NCBI GenBank assembly: GCA_046329195.1
Contig: JAXLVB010000001.1
Location: forward strand, 1,240,001 to 1,304,000
Length of the DNA: 64,000 nt
Origin: JAXLVB01 sp046329195
GTDB taxonomy: Bacteria > Bacteroidota > Bacteroidia > Cytophagales > Spirosomataceae
Reading direction: 5' to 3'
Shown: one piece after another, positions 41,945-50,196 of the stretch
Layout: every line of letters begins with the position of its first letter
Position numbering within the stretch: position 1 is the first letter of the stretch
The notes under the pieces: model-generated
What the model was told of the DNA's origin: nothing
The model's database searches: none
What the model saw: only the letters and a program-made list of their open reading frames with translations
Made by a program: the position numbers and the translations under genes

Positions 41945-42460
41945 ATGACCGACGAACTGATTATCAATCGGGTGGCCAAAAGTAGCCTGATTACCATAGA
42001 CCTTGAGGACTACTATCATCAGGGCGAACGGCTGGTGTATGACCTCAAAGACAACTTGTATATGGGTTTGATTTTGAGAGAAAAGGACTTTCGAGATTTT
42101 CTGAAGACCCATGACTGGAGCCAATACGCTGGCAAAAACGTAGCCATTACCTGCACCGAAGATGCCATCATCCCTACGTGGGCTTATATGCTGCTCACCT
42201 TGCAGTTGCAGCCCTATGCTCACACCGTTGTTTTTGGTGATTTGGAAGACTTGGAAAACAAATTATTCTACGAGGCTCTTGCCAAGCTAAACCCCACCGA
42301 CTATGAGGGACTCAAAGTGGTGGTAAAAGGCTGTAGCAAATACCCCGTACCTACGGCAGCGTATGTAGAGATCACCCGTTTGCTTCAACCCCATGTGCAG
42401 AATCTGATGTTCGGAGAGCCGTGCAGCACCGTGCCACTGTACAAAAAGGCGAAGGGCTAA
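41945..42460 (+). CDS. DUF2480 protein
   Basis: 171 residues from MTDELIINRVAKSSLITIDLED, the diagnostic start of DUF2480. Further family marks: YHQGERLVYDLKDNLYMGLILREKDFRDFLK, ITCTEDAIIPTWAYMLL, and the C-terminal VVKGCSKYPVPTAAYVEI. Soluble cytoplasmic protein of unknown function, restricted to Bacteroidota as far as I know. Directly after tsaB and probably co-translated with it. Confidence 0.9.
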   Translation: MTDELIINRVAKSSLITIDLEDYYHQGERLVYDLKDNLYMGLILREKDFRDFLKTHDWSQYAGKNVAITCTEDAIIPTWAYMLLTLQLQPYAHTVVFGDLEDLENKLFYEALAKLNPTDYEGLKVVVKGCSKYPVPTAAYVEITRLLQPHVQNLMFGEPCSTVPLYKKAKG

Positions 42461-42503
42461 AGAGATTGGATAGAGAAATCGGGGAGGAGATTAAAATTTA
42501 CCT

Positions 42504-42511
42504 TACATTTG
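42504..42511 (+). promoter_or_regulatory. -7 promoter element of the plug-domain gene
   Basis: TACATTTG, 46 nt before the ATG at 42558. No -33 TTG at proper distance. Confidence 0.4.
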
Positions 42512-42557
42512 AGAGAATCAGTACCGAGTGGTATTGATTCTTTTTTTGTGTAGCCCC

Positions 42558-44483
42558 ATGCGGTATCTAAGGCTTTTGTTTATTCTGTGCTTGTCAGCGT
42601 CTGTTCAAGCTCAAACGTGGACCATCGAGGGGGTGGTTCAACAAGCGGTGACGGGCAAAAACCTAGCCGAGGTAAACGTCTATATCAACGGCTCTACCAT
42701 CGGTACCAAAACGGACTCGTCAGGCCGCTTCAAGCTTACATCCCTCAAAGTGCCTCGGGGTGAGCTTATTGCCTCGATGGTGGGCTTTCAAACCTACTCG
42801 GTGGCGTTCACTTTTAAAGACAATAAACCCCTTGCGTTCACGATTTTGCTCAACCCCGACGACAAACTGCTACAAGAGTTTACAGTAAAAGCAGGCAAAG
42901 ACAAGGCTTGGGAAAAAATGATGCGGCGCTTTGAGGAAGAGTTGGTCGGAAATAATCCTTTTGCCAAACAAACCACCCTCAAAAATCGCTGGGTAGTGGA
43001 TTTTTCCAAAGACGATACTACCGACGAGCTATCGGCTACAGCTAGCCAACCACTCGAAATCGAAAACCGTGCCTTGGGGTATCGAGTATTTTTTGATATG
43101 AGAAAATTCAGACTCCAAGCCAGTGACTTCTTTTTTAGTGGCTATTCGAGATTTGAAGAAATACAGCCAAAAGATACCAAGGAGTTGAAAAAGTGGCACG
43201 AAAACAGAAAAATCGCTTTTCAAGCCTCAGAGATTTACTTTCTGAAATCGCTGATTCAGCATAAGTTGAAAGAAAACGGCTTCATGGTGTTTACGGTTAA
43301 TAAAAATTACACGGGCAAAACGCAACTTTCGAGCCTTAGTTCACAATTTGGAAACCGCCTCTTGCCTTTTTCTGACTCGTTGGCCGTTGAAAAACTGCCT
43401 AATTCAACGCATTATTGGCTGACGATTCCGGCAGAGCTCGAAATCCTGAATACCAACGTGACGTCGTATCAACAAACCTATCAGGATGCGCCCTTTCCGG
43501 TGTCTTGGCTACTAGCCAAACGACTACGAGTAGAATGTACCGCCGAAGGGCTGGCTCTACAGCCTGGCCAATTGGTGTGGGCGGGCGATATTGCCAACAA
43601 GCGCATGGCCCATCAACTACCGCTAGACTATCAGCCTCCTCTTGAGCTAGACCCATTGGCTGCCAAACAACGAATAGACAGTTTGTCTCGTTTGAATAGC
43701 AAGCAACAAAAAGAAGCGCAGCAAACACCGATAACCACCCTAAAAACGGCGATGCAGGGCGATTCGCTGCGGATTGTTATAGAGGTAAAAAACGCCAACA
43801 AGGAACCCTTAGGCGGGCAGTGTAATGTAGTAATTACAGAAACGACCCAAACCACCGACCTCGACACGGTAGGGTACATCACTCAAGCTATCACCAAACC
43901 CCAAGTAGCCAGCCCAACAGCAGGAAAAGAGGCCAAAAAGAAGGGTTTGTTGAACGCCAAGCCTGATTTTACGGTGCCTACGCAAGTGATCCGAGAATCG
44001 AATGCAACGGATATTCTGACCGTATTGCAAGCCAAAATCCCCGGCGTAGTGGTGACTCAGGTGATCGAAGATGGCGTGAGCCGGAATGTGTTGTATCTGC
44101 GAGCCAGCCAACAAAACAAGCTGAGCATCGGGAATTATCAACCTCTGGTGATGATAAATGGGATTCCGTTTACCTCTAGCGTGCTTGACCTACAGGCAAT
44201 TCCTGTGAGTAGTGTGCAATCTATCGAGGTGTACAAACGAGCCAACCCCATTTTAGGGATTCGCAGCTACAATGGAATCCTTAATATTGTGACACAAGGC
44301 ACTTCCAAAGGTGCCGACACAGCTTCAGAAACCTTCTATTTTCAGACCGTGACCTTATCCGACACCGGGACGACGGCTACTTTTTGGAGGCCAACACCTC
44401 AAAAACGATATACCATTTTGGTAACGGGCCTTACTACGAGCAATGAGCCCTTCACCCTAGAACGAAGTATTTTGGTGAGATAA
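42558..44483 (+). CDS. Secreted protein with CarboxypepD-like and TonB-plug domains, no barrel
   Basis: 641 residues from MRYLRLLFILCLSASVQAQ, a signal peptide. Domain 1 (about 20-110) is a carboxypeptidase-regulatory-like beta domain of TonB receptors: IEGVVQQAVTGKNLAEVNVYINGST, GTKTDSSGRFKL, LIASMVGFQTY. A middle region of about 330 residues is of unknown fold. The end (about 480-600) is a TonB-receptor plug: ESNATDILTVLQAKIPGVVV, VMINGIPFTSSVLDLQAIPVSSVQSIEVYKRANPILGIRSYNGILNIVTQG in pieces. No 22-strand barrel follows; it stops about 50 residues after the plug. A frame open from 42528 adds ten non-signal residues and is not preferred. Function unknown. Confidence 0.85.
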   Translation: MRYLRLLFILCLSASVQAQTWTIEGVVQQAVTGKNLAEVNVYINGSTIGTKTDSSGRFKLTSLKVPRGELIASMVGFQTYSVAFTFKDNKPLAFTILLNPDDKLLQEFTVKAGKDKAWEKMMRRFEEELVGNNPFAKQTTLKNRWVVDFSKDDTTDELSATASQPLEIENRALGYRVFFDMRKFRLQASDFFFSGYSRFEEIQPKDTKELKKWHENRKIAFQASEIYFLKSLIQHKLKENGFMVFTVNKNYTGKTQLSSLSSQFGNRLLPFSDSLAVEKLPNSTHYWLTIPAELEILNTNVTSYQQTYQDAPFPVSWLLAKRLRVECTAEGLALQPGQLVWAGDIANKRMAHQLPLDYQPPLELDPLAAKQRIDSLSRLNSKQQKEAQQTPITTLKTAMQGDSLRIVIEVKNANKEPLGGQCNVVITETTQTTDLDTVGYITQAITKPQVASPTAGKEAKKKGLLNAKPDFTVPTQVIRESNATDILTVLQAKIPGVVVTQVIEDGVSRNVLYLRASQQNKLSIGNYQPLVMINGIPFTSSVLDLQAIPVSSVQSIEVYKRANPILGIRSYNGILNIVTQGTSKGADTASETFYFQTVTLSDTGTTATFWRPTPQKRYTILVTGLTTSNEPFTLERSILVR

Positions 44484-44587
44484 ATCCCAAAGCGAGAGTC
44501 AGACTTCCTATAAGCACCCAACTAGTATAAGCGTCCTCGCTTGTACTAGGGCAGTCACAAGAGGTGGCAAACAAGTTAGCCCCAAAA

Positions 44588-44645
44588 ATAATAATACAAA
44601 ACAGCTTCCACCACTTGTCCATTTGTCACAAATGATGGAAGCTGT
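44588..44645 (-). terminator. Terminator of the amidohydrolase gene
   Basis: ACAGCTTCCA and TGGAAGCTGT (10 bp) enclose a second hairpin CATTTG/CAAATG; on the minus strand TTTGTATTATTATTTTTG follows. Starts 15 nt after the stop. Confidence 0.75.
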
Positions 44646-44659
44646 AACAAAATCAACTC

Positions 44660-46273
44660 CTATTCCTTCTTCATTCCGGGTTGTACCATGCCGCTTTTCG
44701 GGTCTTGGCCAGCTTCGGTTTTGGCTTTTTTCACGATTTCTCGTACGTCGGCCAGGAGTTTTTTGGCATCATAAACGATTCCATCCTTCACGGTGTATTT
44801 CACCCCTCCAACTCGCACGGCTTCGTTGTTGTCGTTAAGTTTGATGGCGCCCGTGCCGTAAAGTACCTTCAAGTTTTTGAGCGGATTTTCTTCTACAATC
44901 GCAAAATCGGCCAGCTTACCCACTTCTACCGAGCCAATTTTGTCGGCCATCCCCAAAGCCTCAGCACCTTTGAGGGTGGCGGCTCTGATGACTTCGAGCG
45001 GATGGAAACCTGCTTCTCGGAGCAATTCGAGTTCACGAATGTACCCAAACCCATACGTCTGGTAAATAAAACCGTTGTCGGAGCCAGCCGTTACCCGTCC
45101 GCCTCGGTTTTTGTATTCGTTGATAAACGCCATCCAAAGTTTGTAGTTTTCTTTCCAAGCCACTTCTTGCTCGGTGCCCCAGTCAAACCAATAAGAGCCG
45201 TGAGCTGCTCGGTTGGGTTGATAAAACTGCCACAACTTAGGCAAAGTATATTCATCGTGCCATTCGGCTCGGCGCAGGAGCATATTTTCACGACTTGCCT
45301 CGTAGATATTAAACGTAGGATCAAGCGTAAAATCCAGCGCCAGAAGCTCGTTGAGCACCTTGTTCCATTTCTCAGAATACGGCTTGGCGGCCTGTTTCCA
45401 AAGCCGACCAGCTTCTTCAAAGCGATTCTGTTCGTTACCATACACATAGTCGGCGGGGTAGTTCTGAATCGTTTGATTTTCAAACAAGGCTTCGGGCAGG
45501 CCGTACCAATGCTCCATCGAAGTGAGCCCCGCTTTAGCCGAGTTGACCACGTTCCAGCGGGCTACATCTAGCTGCGCATGGTGGCACGCCGAGCGCAAGC
45601 CCAGCTCTTTGTTGCGGCGCAAGGCGGCGTCCATCACCTCGGGTTTGGCTCCAAAAAACTTGATGCCATCGGCACCTTTGGCGGCGTTTTCTTCTACCCA
45701 CTTACGAGCCTGCTCGGCGGTGGTGATAGACTCCTTGGCTCCGGCGCCAAATACAGTATAGGCCAAAATCCGAGGGGCGGTGATTTTGTTTTCGGCAGAC
45801 TGCTTTTTTTGGTCAAGCGTCCAGTCAAGGCCATTGCCCGCCGAAGGGTCCCGAATGGTAGTGATGCCGTGGCCCATCCAGAGCTTAAACACGTACTCAG
45901 CGGGTGTTCCTTGCGACTTACCACCAATGTGTCCGTGCATGTCAATCAGCCCTGGCATGAGGTACATGCCCGTGCAGTCGAGTTCTTTGTCGCCAGGATT
46001 GGCTTTGGGGCGGCTGGTGTCTTTGATGGGCAAGCCCTGAAAACCAACCACTTTGATTTCTTTGATGATGTTTTTTTCGACCACAATGTCAATGGGGCCA
46101 TTGGGTGGTGCTCCGGTGCCGTCAATGACGTAAACACCTCTAATAATCAGGCGATTGTAGGGGCCGTCGCCTTCGGCACGAGGAGGGGCTTTTTCGATTT
46201 GAGCCCAGGTTGTAGAGGCAAATAAGGTAACGTAACTCAATAATAACCAAACGAGCGAGCGGGGTTTCTTCAT
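44660..46273 (-). CDS. Secreted amidohydrolase-family protein
   Basis: 537 residues with signal peptide 1-24 (TTWAQ). Metal-dependent amidohydrolase of the imidazolonepropionase/prolidase-like type: MPGLIDMHGHIGG with the HxH pair, GITTIRDPSAG, ADGIKFFGAKPEVM with the lysine, RSACHHAQLDVAR, TSMEHWYG, and VTAGSDNGF with the final Asp; the C-terminal composite domain ends GKLADFAIVEENPLKNL and RVGGVKYTVKDGIVYD. Compared with usual members it has an insertion of about 110 residues (about 255-370) rich in Trp and aromatic residues between the third and fourth ligand motifs. Substrate unknown. Monocistronic; divergent from the siroheme gene. Confidence 0.9.
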   Translation of the reverse strand: MKKPRSLVWLLLSYVTLFASTTWAQIEKAPPRAEGDGPYNRLIIRGVYVIDGTGAPPNGPIDIVVEKNIIKEIKVVGFQGLPIKDTSRPKANPGDKELDCTGMYLMPGLIDMHGHIGGKSQGTPAEYVFKLWMGHGITTIRDPSAGNGLDWTLDQKKQSAENKITAPRILAYTVFGAGAKESITTAEQARKWVEENAAKGADGIKFFGAKPEVMDAALRRNKELGLRSACHHAQLDVARWNVVNSAKAGLTSMEHWYGLPEALFENQTIQNYPADYVYGNEQNRFEEAGRLWKQAAKPYSEKWNKVLNELLALDFTLDPTFNIYEASRENMLLRRAEWHDEYTLPKLWQFYQPNRAAHGSYWFDWGTEQEVAWKENYKLWMAFINEYKNRGGRVTAGSDNGFIYQTYGFGYIRELELLREAGFHPLEVIRAATLKGAEALGMADKIGSVEVGKLADFAIVEENPLKNLKVLYGTGAIKLNDNNEAVRVGGVKYTVKDGIVYDAKKLLADVREIVKKAKTEAGQDPKSGMVQPGMKKE

Positions 46274-46474
46274 GAGATAAGCTGGTTAGGAGTGAAGCGA
46301 AAAGTAGGCTAATATAAAAATTGTTTGAAGACAATCCGTCAAAATGCGCTTATTAGTAATAAAATGCCGACAAAAGTGTAATTTCGCCGTAGTTATGTAC
46401 GTCAAAGTTACGCTCTATAACGATACCAATACCCAAGCCAGCACAGCCTTGAGCTGGTAATCAACCCACTACGC

Positions 46475-47074
46475 ATGAGCGAAGAACGCAACCGTTTGTT
46501 TCCTATTTTCTTGAAACTAGAAGAACTACAGGTTTTGCTGGTAGGTGGTGGAAACGTAGGGTTAGAAAAACTCAGTGCCTTGCTGGCCAACAGCCCTAAG
46601 GCTCGTATCACGGTAGTGGCCGACCAGATTCGAGACGAAATCAGGGCGATATCGGCTCAAAACGAAACCAATGGTACGCAGGTGGTGTTGGTGAATCGTA
46701 CCTTTGAGTTTGCCGATTTGGAGGACAAAGACTTGGTGATTTTAGCAACCGATAACCCCGCCCTACACCAAAGTATCAAGCGAGTTACAGCCGAAAACCA
46801 TATCTTGACCAACGTAGCCGATACCCCCGATTTGTGCGATTTTTATTTGGGGAGTATTGTTCAGAAAGGTGACCTAAAAATTGCGATTTCGACTAACGGA
46901 AAATCGCCGACCATGGCCAAGCGAATCAAAGAATTTCTGAACGAGATTATTCCCGATAATATTCAGACATTGTTAGAGAATTTACAAGCATACCGCAACA
47001 CCTTGAAAGGCGATTTTCAAGAAAAAGTTCGAGAACTCAACGACCTCACGGCTTCGTTTCTGCGGAAATCGTGA
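46475..47074 (+). CDS. Precorrin-2 dehydrogenase / sirohydrochlorin ferrochelatase
   Basis: 199 residues, the N-terminal (CysG-B/Met8p-like) part of siroheme synthase without the SAM-dependent uroporphyrinogen methyltransferase. NAD-binding LQVLLVGGGNVGLEKLSALL (18-37), the dehydrogenase/chelatase Asp region NVADTPDLCDFYLGSI, and ISTNGKSPTMAKRIKEFL. Makes sirohydrochlorin and inserts iron for siroheme. The methyltransferase and sulfite/nitrite reductase genes are not adjacent. Confidence 0.92.
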   Translation: MSEERNRLFPIFLKLEELQVLLVGGGNVGLEKLSALLANSPKARITVVADQIRDEIRAISAQNETNGTQVVLVNRTFEFADLEDKDLVILATDNPALHQSIKRVTAENHILTNVADTPDLCDFYLGSIVQKGDLKIAISTNGKSPTMAKRIKEFLNEIIPDNIQTLLENLQAYRNTLKGDFQEKVRELNDLTASFLRKS

Positions 47075-47116
47075 GTGAAAATGATGTACGCAATACTATC
47101 AATACTCTAAAATAAT

Positions 47117-48340
47117 ATGAAACTTTTACAATTATTCTTACTAACATTTTTTTTCGTTTCTACACAAGCTCAGACAAGCTACACCTATCAAACTGACTTA
47201 ACAGAGCTGAAAAACATACTTCAAAAGACACCTTCGTATAAAGATCAAATTAAAGGACAAAAGCTTACAGACTACAACAGTTTATTTGAAAGGCTACTGA
47301 CTGACACTGTGAGAAATGTTTCAGGTTACAAATATTTTTATAACCTTGCTCAACTGTTTTTCCCAATCTCGGACAATCATCTAACCTTTTATCAAATCGC
47401 AAATTTTCCATCTGCTAATGACTTTCCAACCTTTAAAGGAAATTTAGATTCACTTAAATCTGTTCTAACGACAAAACCGTTGGATTCATTGGAAGGTATA
47501 TATCATTATGACAAAAATTATTCAGTTGGTTTGTTTAAAGCAGGCAAAGCAGAATATGTTGGAGTAGTTTTGGACACAGAAATATCTAATTGGAAAAAAG
47601 GACAGATTGCAATTCATTTGTATGAATATTTGCCTAATTATTTTAAAGCAATATATGCTCACCCAAAATTCAAAAATTATATACTCCACCCGATTGAAAG
47701 ATTTACTCATCATTCATTAGCAAATTCATATTTCTATTCCTCATTTTCCGAAAAAATATATTCAAAAGTTAACTACGACAAAGACTTCATTAACCTGCAA
47801 AAAAACAATGTCGATTTTATTTTTAAAAATATTGAGACGGGTGTTCAATACTTACACATAAAGCACTTTTCTGCTGACAGAGTAAAAATGCAAAAGTCGA
47901 AAGAATTTTATGACTCAATAAAGAATTTATTAACGGAGCCTAATTTAATTTTGGATTTGCGAAATAATGACGGTGGCGCAAATAAAGTTTCAAGAAAATT
48001 TTTAACTCTAATTAAACAGTACACTAAGAACGGACAAGTGTATGTTTTGATTAACAATGGTACATTAAGCCAAGGTGAAATATTTACATTGCAATTAAAG
48101 CAATTGAAAAATGTACAAACTTTAGGAAAAACAACAAAGGGTATGCTCACATATGGCAGTAATTATGGGAAAAGAGTAAAACTACCAAGCCAATCCTTTG
48201 AAGTTTATATTACTGATATGAAAGGGAAAGGTGCAAAAAAATTATTACCATATGAAAACACGGGAATTAATCCTGATATAGATTTAATTGATACGAGAGA
48301 TTGGATTGAACAAACAATTGATATAATTCGGAAGAAGTAA
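47117..48340 (+). CDS. S41-family peptidase-like secreted protein, AT-rich
   Basis: 407 residues, signal peptide 1-18 (STQAQ). No PDZ domain is evident. The C-terminal third is an S41 core: LILDLRNNDGGANKVSRKFL, catalytic Ser in NNGTLSQGEIFTL, and LGKTTKGMLTYGS with the lysine, ending ENTGINPDIDLIDT. Base and codon use are clearly more AT-rich than those of both neighbours (AAA, AAT, TTT and ATA codons dominate), which suggests recent acquisition. It follows the siroheme gene by 42 nt but a functional link is unlikely. Confidence 0.85.
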   Translation: MKLLQLFLLTFFFVSTQAQTSYTYQTDLTELKNILQKTPSYKDQIKGQKLTDYNSLFERLLTDTVRNVSGYKYFYNLAQLFFPISDNHLTFYQIANFPSANDFPTFKGNLDSLKSVLTTKPLDSLEGIYHYDKNYSVGLFKAGKAEYVGVVLDTEISNWKKGQIAIHLYEYLPNYFKAIYAHPKFKNYILHPIERFTHHSLANSYFYSSFSEKIYSKVNYDKDFINLQKNNVDFIFKNIETGVQYLHIKHFSADRVKMQKSKEFYDSIKNLLTEPNLILDLRNNDGGANKVSRKFLTLIKQYTKNGQVYVLINNGTLSQGEIFTLQLKQLKNVQTLGKTTKGMLTYGSNYGKRVKLPSQSFEVYITDMKGKGAKKLLPYENTGINPDIDLIDTRDWIEQTIDIIRKK

Positions 48341-48690
48341 AGCGTACAACAGGAGGTTTTGTGCAAGTTGGGCAGACAGAGTAAGATTCAACCGCACGGG
48401 CAGCCCCGATTTGTGCTACTATTTAGCTTCAGTTTCTGCTTGACGATATTCGATTTGGCAAATGAATAAAACATTGTAGCGGCGAACCGTCAGCAATATT
48501 GCAATCATCAACTTTAGTCACGGGCAGACGGAATGCTATTTCCCAACCTGCACAAAGCCTATTTCGATGGTGTTGGCTCGACTCAAACCCACAAAAATAA
48601 CCTTCCAGGGGTAGCCAATGTATCGGCTGGGTACTCGGCGAGAAGCCTCTTGGTCCAAACGAATAGATGTATCAAAGTACCCCCAAAACA
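48341..48690. other. Gene-free stretch after the AT-rich S41 gene
   Basis: About 350 nt with base composition back to that of the chromosome and no credible gene. One frame reads PDLCYYLASVS before a stop, similar to PDLCDFYLGSI of the siroheme gene, and shares the 13 nt CCCCGATTTGTGC with it; this may be a decayed duplicate fragment or chance. No hairpin or repeat of note. Confidence 0.4.
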
Positions 48691-48719
48691 TTGGATTTCT
48701 GCAAGATAGCGTATATTTG
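48691..48719 (+). promoter_or_regulatory. Promoter of accD
   Basis: TTG (48691-48693), 18 nt, TATATTTG (48712-48719). The leader of about 95 nt contains two ACTTACGAC words (48790-48798, 48803-48811). Confidence 0.75.
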
Positions 48720-48818
48720 TAGCCCTATTCAGTCAACGAGTAAATGTAAGTATTTGAATTTCAGTTAGTTTTTAAATCCGACACATTCAACTTACGACTA
48801 AAACTTACGACCGAACCT

Positions 48819-49661
48819 ATGTCTTGGTTTACCAGAAAAGATAAGGGCATCCAAACGCCCACCGAAATGAAACGGGAAGCTCCTGACGGACTTTGGTATC
48901 AATGCCCGTCTTGCAAGAAAGTGACCCATTCCCGTGAGCACAAAGCCTTGGCTTATACTTGTCCCAACTGTCAATATCACGAAAAAATCGGCTCGCAAGA
49001 GTATTTTGAGTTACTGTTTGACAACGCCGAGTTTACAGAACTCGATGCCAATATGTCTTCGGGCGACCCTCTGAAGTTTGTAGATACCAAAGCTTATCCT
49101 GACCGGATTAGAGCCACCGAGAAAAAAACCGGACTCAAAGATGCTGTGCGCAGTGCCGTTGGCACGATGAATGGCCTCGAAACGGTGGTAGCTTGTATGG
49201 ATTTTGCCTTTATTGGGGGCTCAATGGGCTCTGTAGTTGGCGAAAAAATCGCCCGTGCCATCGACTATTCGCTCAAGCACAAGATTCCGTTCTTGATGAT
49301 TTCTCGCTCTGGTGGAGCTCGTATGATGGAGGCCGGATTCTCGTTAATGCAAATGGCCAAAACCTCGGCCAAATTGGCCTTGCTTTCCGAAGCGAAAATC
49401 CCCTATATTTCGTTATTAACAGACCCCACCACAGGAGGAGTTTCGGCTTCTTTTGCCATGTTGGGCGATTTTAATATTGCCGAACCGGGCGCACTCATCG
49501 GTTTTGCTGGGCCACGGGTAATTCGTGAAACCATTGGCAAAGATCTACCCAAGGGCTTTCAAAGCGCCGAATTTGTGTTAGAACACGGTTTCCTTGATTT
49601 TATCGTGGACCGCAAAGAGCTAAAAGAACGCCTCTCTACGTTGTTGAAGATGTTGCAGTAA
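48819..49661 (+). CDS. accD: Acetyl-CoA carboxylase carboxyltransferase subunit beta
   Basis: 280 residues. N-terminal zinc ribbon Cys29, Cys32, Cys48, Cys51, then the crotonase-like carboxyltransferase core with DFAFIGGSMGSVVGEK, MISRSGGARMMEAGFSLMQMAK, LLTDPTTGGVSASFAMLGD and EPGALIGFAGPRVIRETIG. Transfers carboxyl from biotin to acetyl-CoA in fatty acid synthesis. accA, accB and accC are elsewhere. Own promoter. Confidence 0.97.
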   Translation: MSWFTRKDKGIQTPTEMKREAPDGLWYQCPSCKKVTHSREHKALAYTCPNCQYHEKIGSQEYFELLFDNAEFTELDANMSSGDPLKFVDTKAYPDRIRATEKKTGLKDAVRSAVGTMNGLETVVACMDFAFIGGSMGSVVGEKIARAIDYSLKHKIPFLMISRSGGARMMEAGFSLMQMAKTSAKLALLSEAKIPYISLLTDPTTGGVSASFAMLGDFNIAEPGALIGFAGPRVIRETIGKDLPKGFQSAEFVLEHGFLDFIVDRKELKERLSTLLKMLQ

Positions 49662-49720
49662 GCCTTAGAAGGTGCGTTTGGCTTGTTGAATGGAGTTGGA
49701 AGACAGTCTATATATCCAAC

Positions 49721-49744
49721 ACAAGAGTTTTAAGAAGCTCTTGT
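49721..49744 (+). terminator. Possible weak terminator after accD
   Basis: ACAAGAG and CTCTTGT (7 bp, 10-nt loop) lie 60 nt after the accD stop; GCTTTTTC follows only after a further 7 nt. Transcription may continue into the holin-like gene. Confidence 0.4.
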
Positions 49745-49780
49745 CGCTGTGCTTTTTCAAACCTTCTAAAGACCAATTCA

Positions 49781-50116
49781 ATGAATTTTCTAATTAAACT
49801 TGCTCTTACGGCGCTGGCCGTGATGGTTAGTGCCAACATCATCCCTGGGGTGCATGTGGCCAATTTAACCACGGCACTCATTGTAGCTGTGGTGTTAGCC
49901 ATTTTGAATACCATCGTGCGACCCATCTTGGTCATTCTTACCATTCCGATTACCATTCTCACGTTAGGGCTTTTCTTGTTGGTAATTAATGTGATAATCA
50001 TTTATATAGCGGCTTCGCTGGTAGATGGTTTCAGCGTACATGGCTTTATTCCGGCGCTGATTTTCAGTGTGGTACTTTCTATTGTTTCTTCTATTTTGGG
50101 AGCAATCTTCGATTAG
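49781..50116 (+). CDS. Phage-holin-4-like membrane protein (YvlD type)
   Basis: 111 residues with four membrane helices and the family marks MNFLIKLALTALAVMVSANIIPGVHV, NTIVRPILVILTIPITILTLGLFLLVINVIIIYIAASLVDGFSV in pieces, and a C-terminal helix ending SSILGAIFD. Despite the family name these proteins are usually chromosomal and of unknown role; no phage genes are near. 119 nt after accD, own strong terminator. Confidence 0.88.
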   Translation: MNFLIKLALTALAVMVSANIIPGVHVANLTTALIVAVVLAILNTIVRPILVILTIPITILTLGLFLLVINVIIIYIAASLVDGFSVHGFIPALIFSVVLSIVSSILGAIFD

Positions 50117-50137
50117 TTGATTTGCATATCTCCCAAC

Positions 50138-50169
50138 AAAAAAGAGAGGCTTTTCGGGCCTCTCTTTTT
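50138..50169. terminator. Bidirectional terminator between holin-like and receptor genes
   Basis: AAAAAGAGAGGC and GCCTCTCTTTTT with a 7-nt loop; T-runs on both strands. Serves two convergent genes. Confidence 0.9.
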
Positions 50170-50196
50170 GTTTGAGTAAGGGGTGATTTTGTAGGA

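Noticed and set aside
46475..48690. Composite transposon flanked by the 13-base match CCCCGATTTGTGC
   Set aside because: The match is short, lies within one gene and one spacer, and there is no transposase or terminal inverted repeat.
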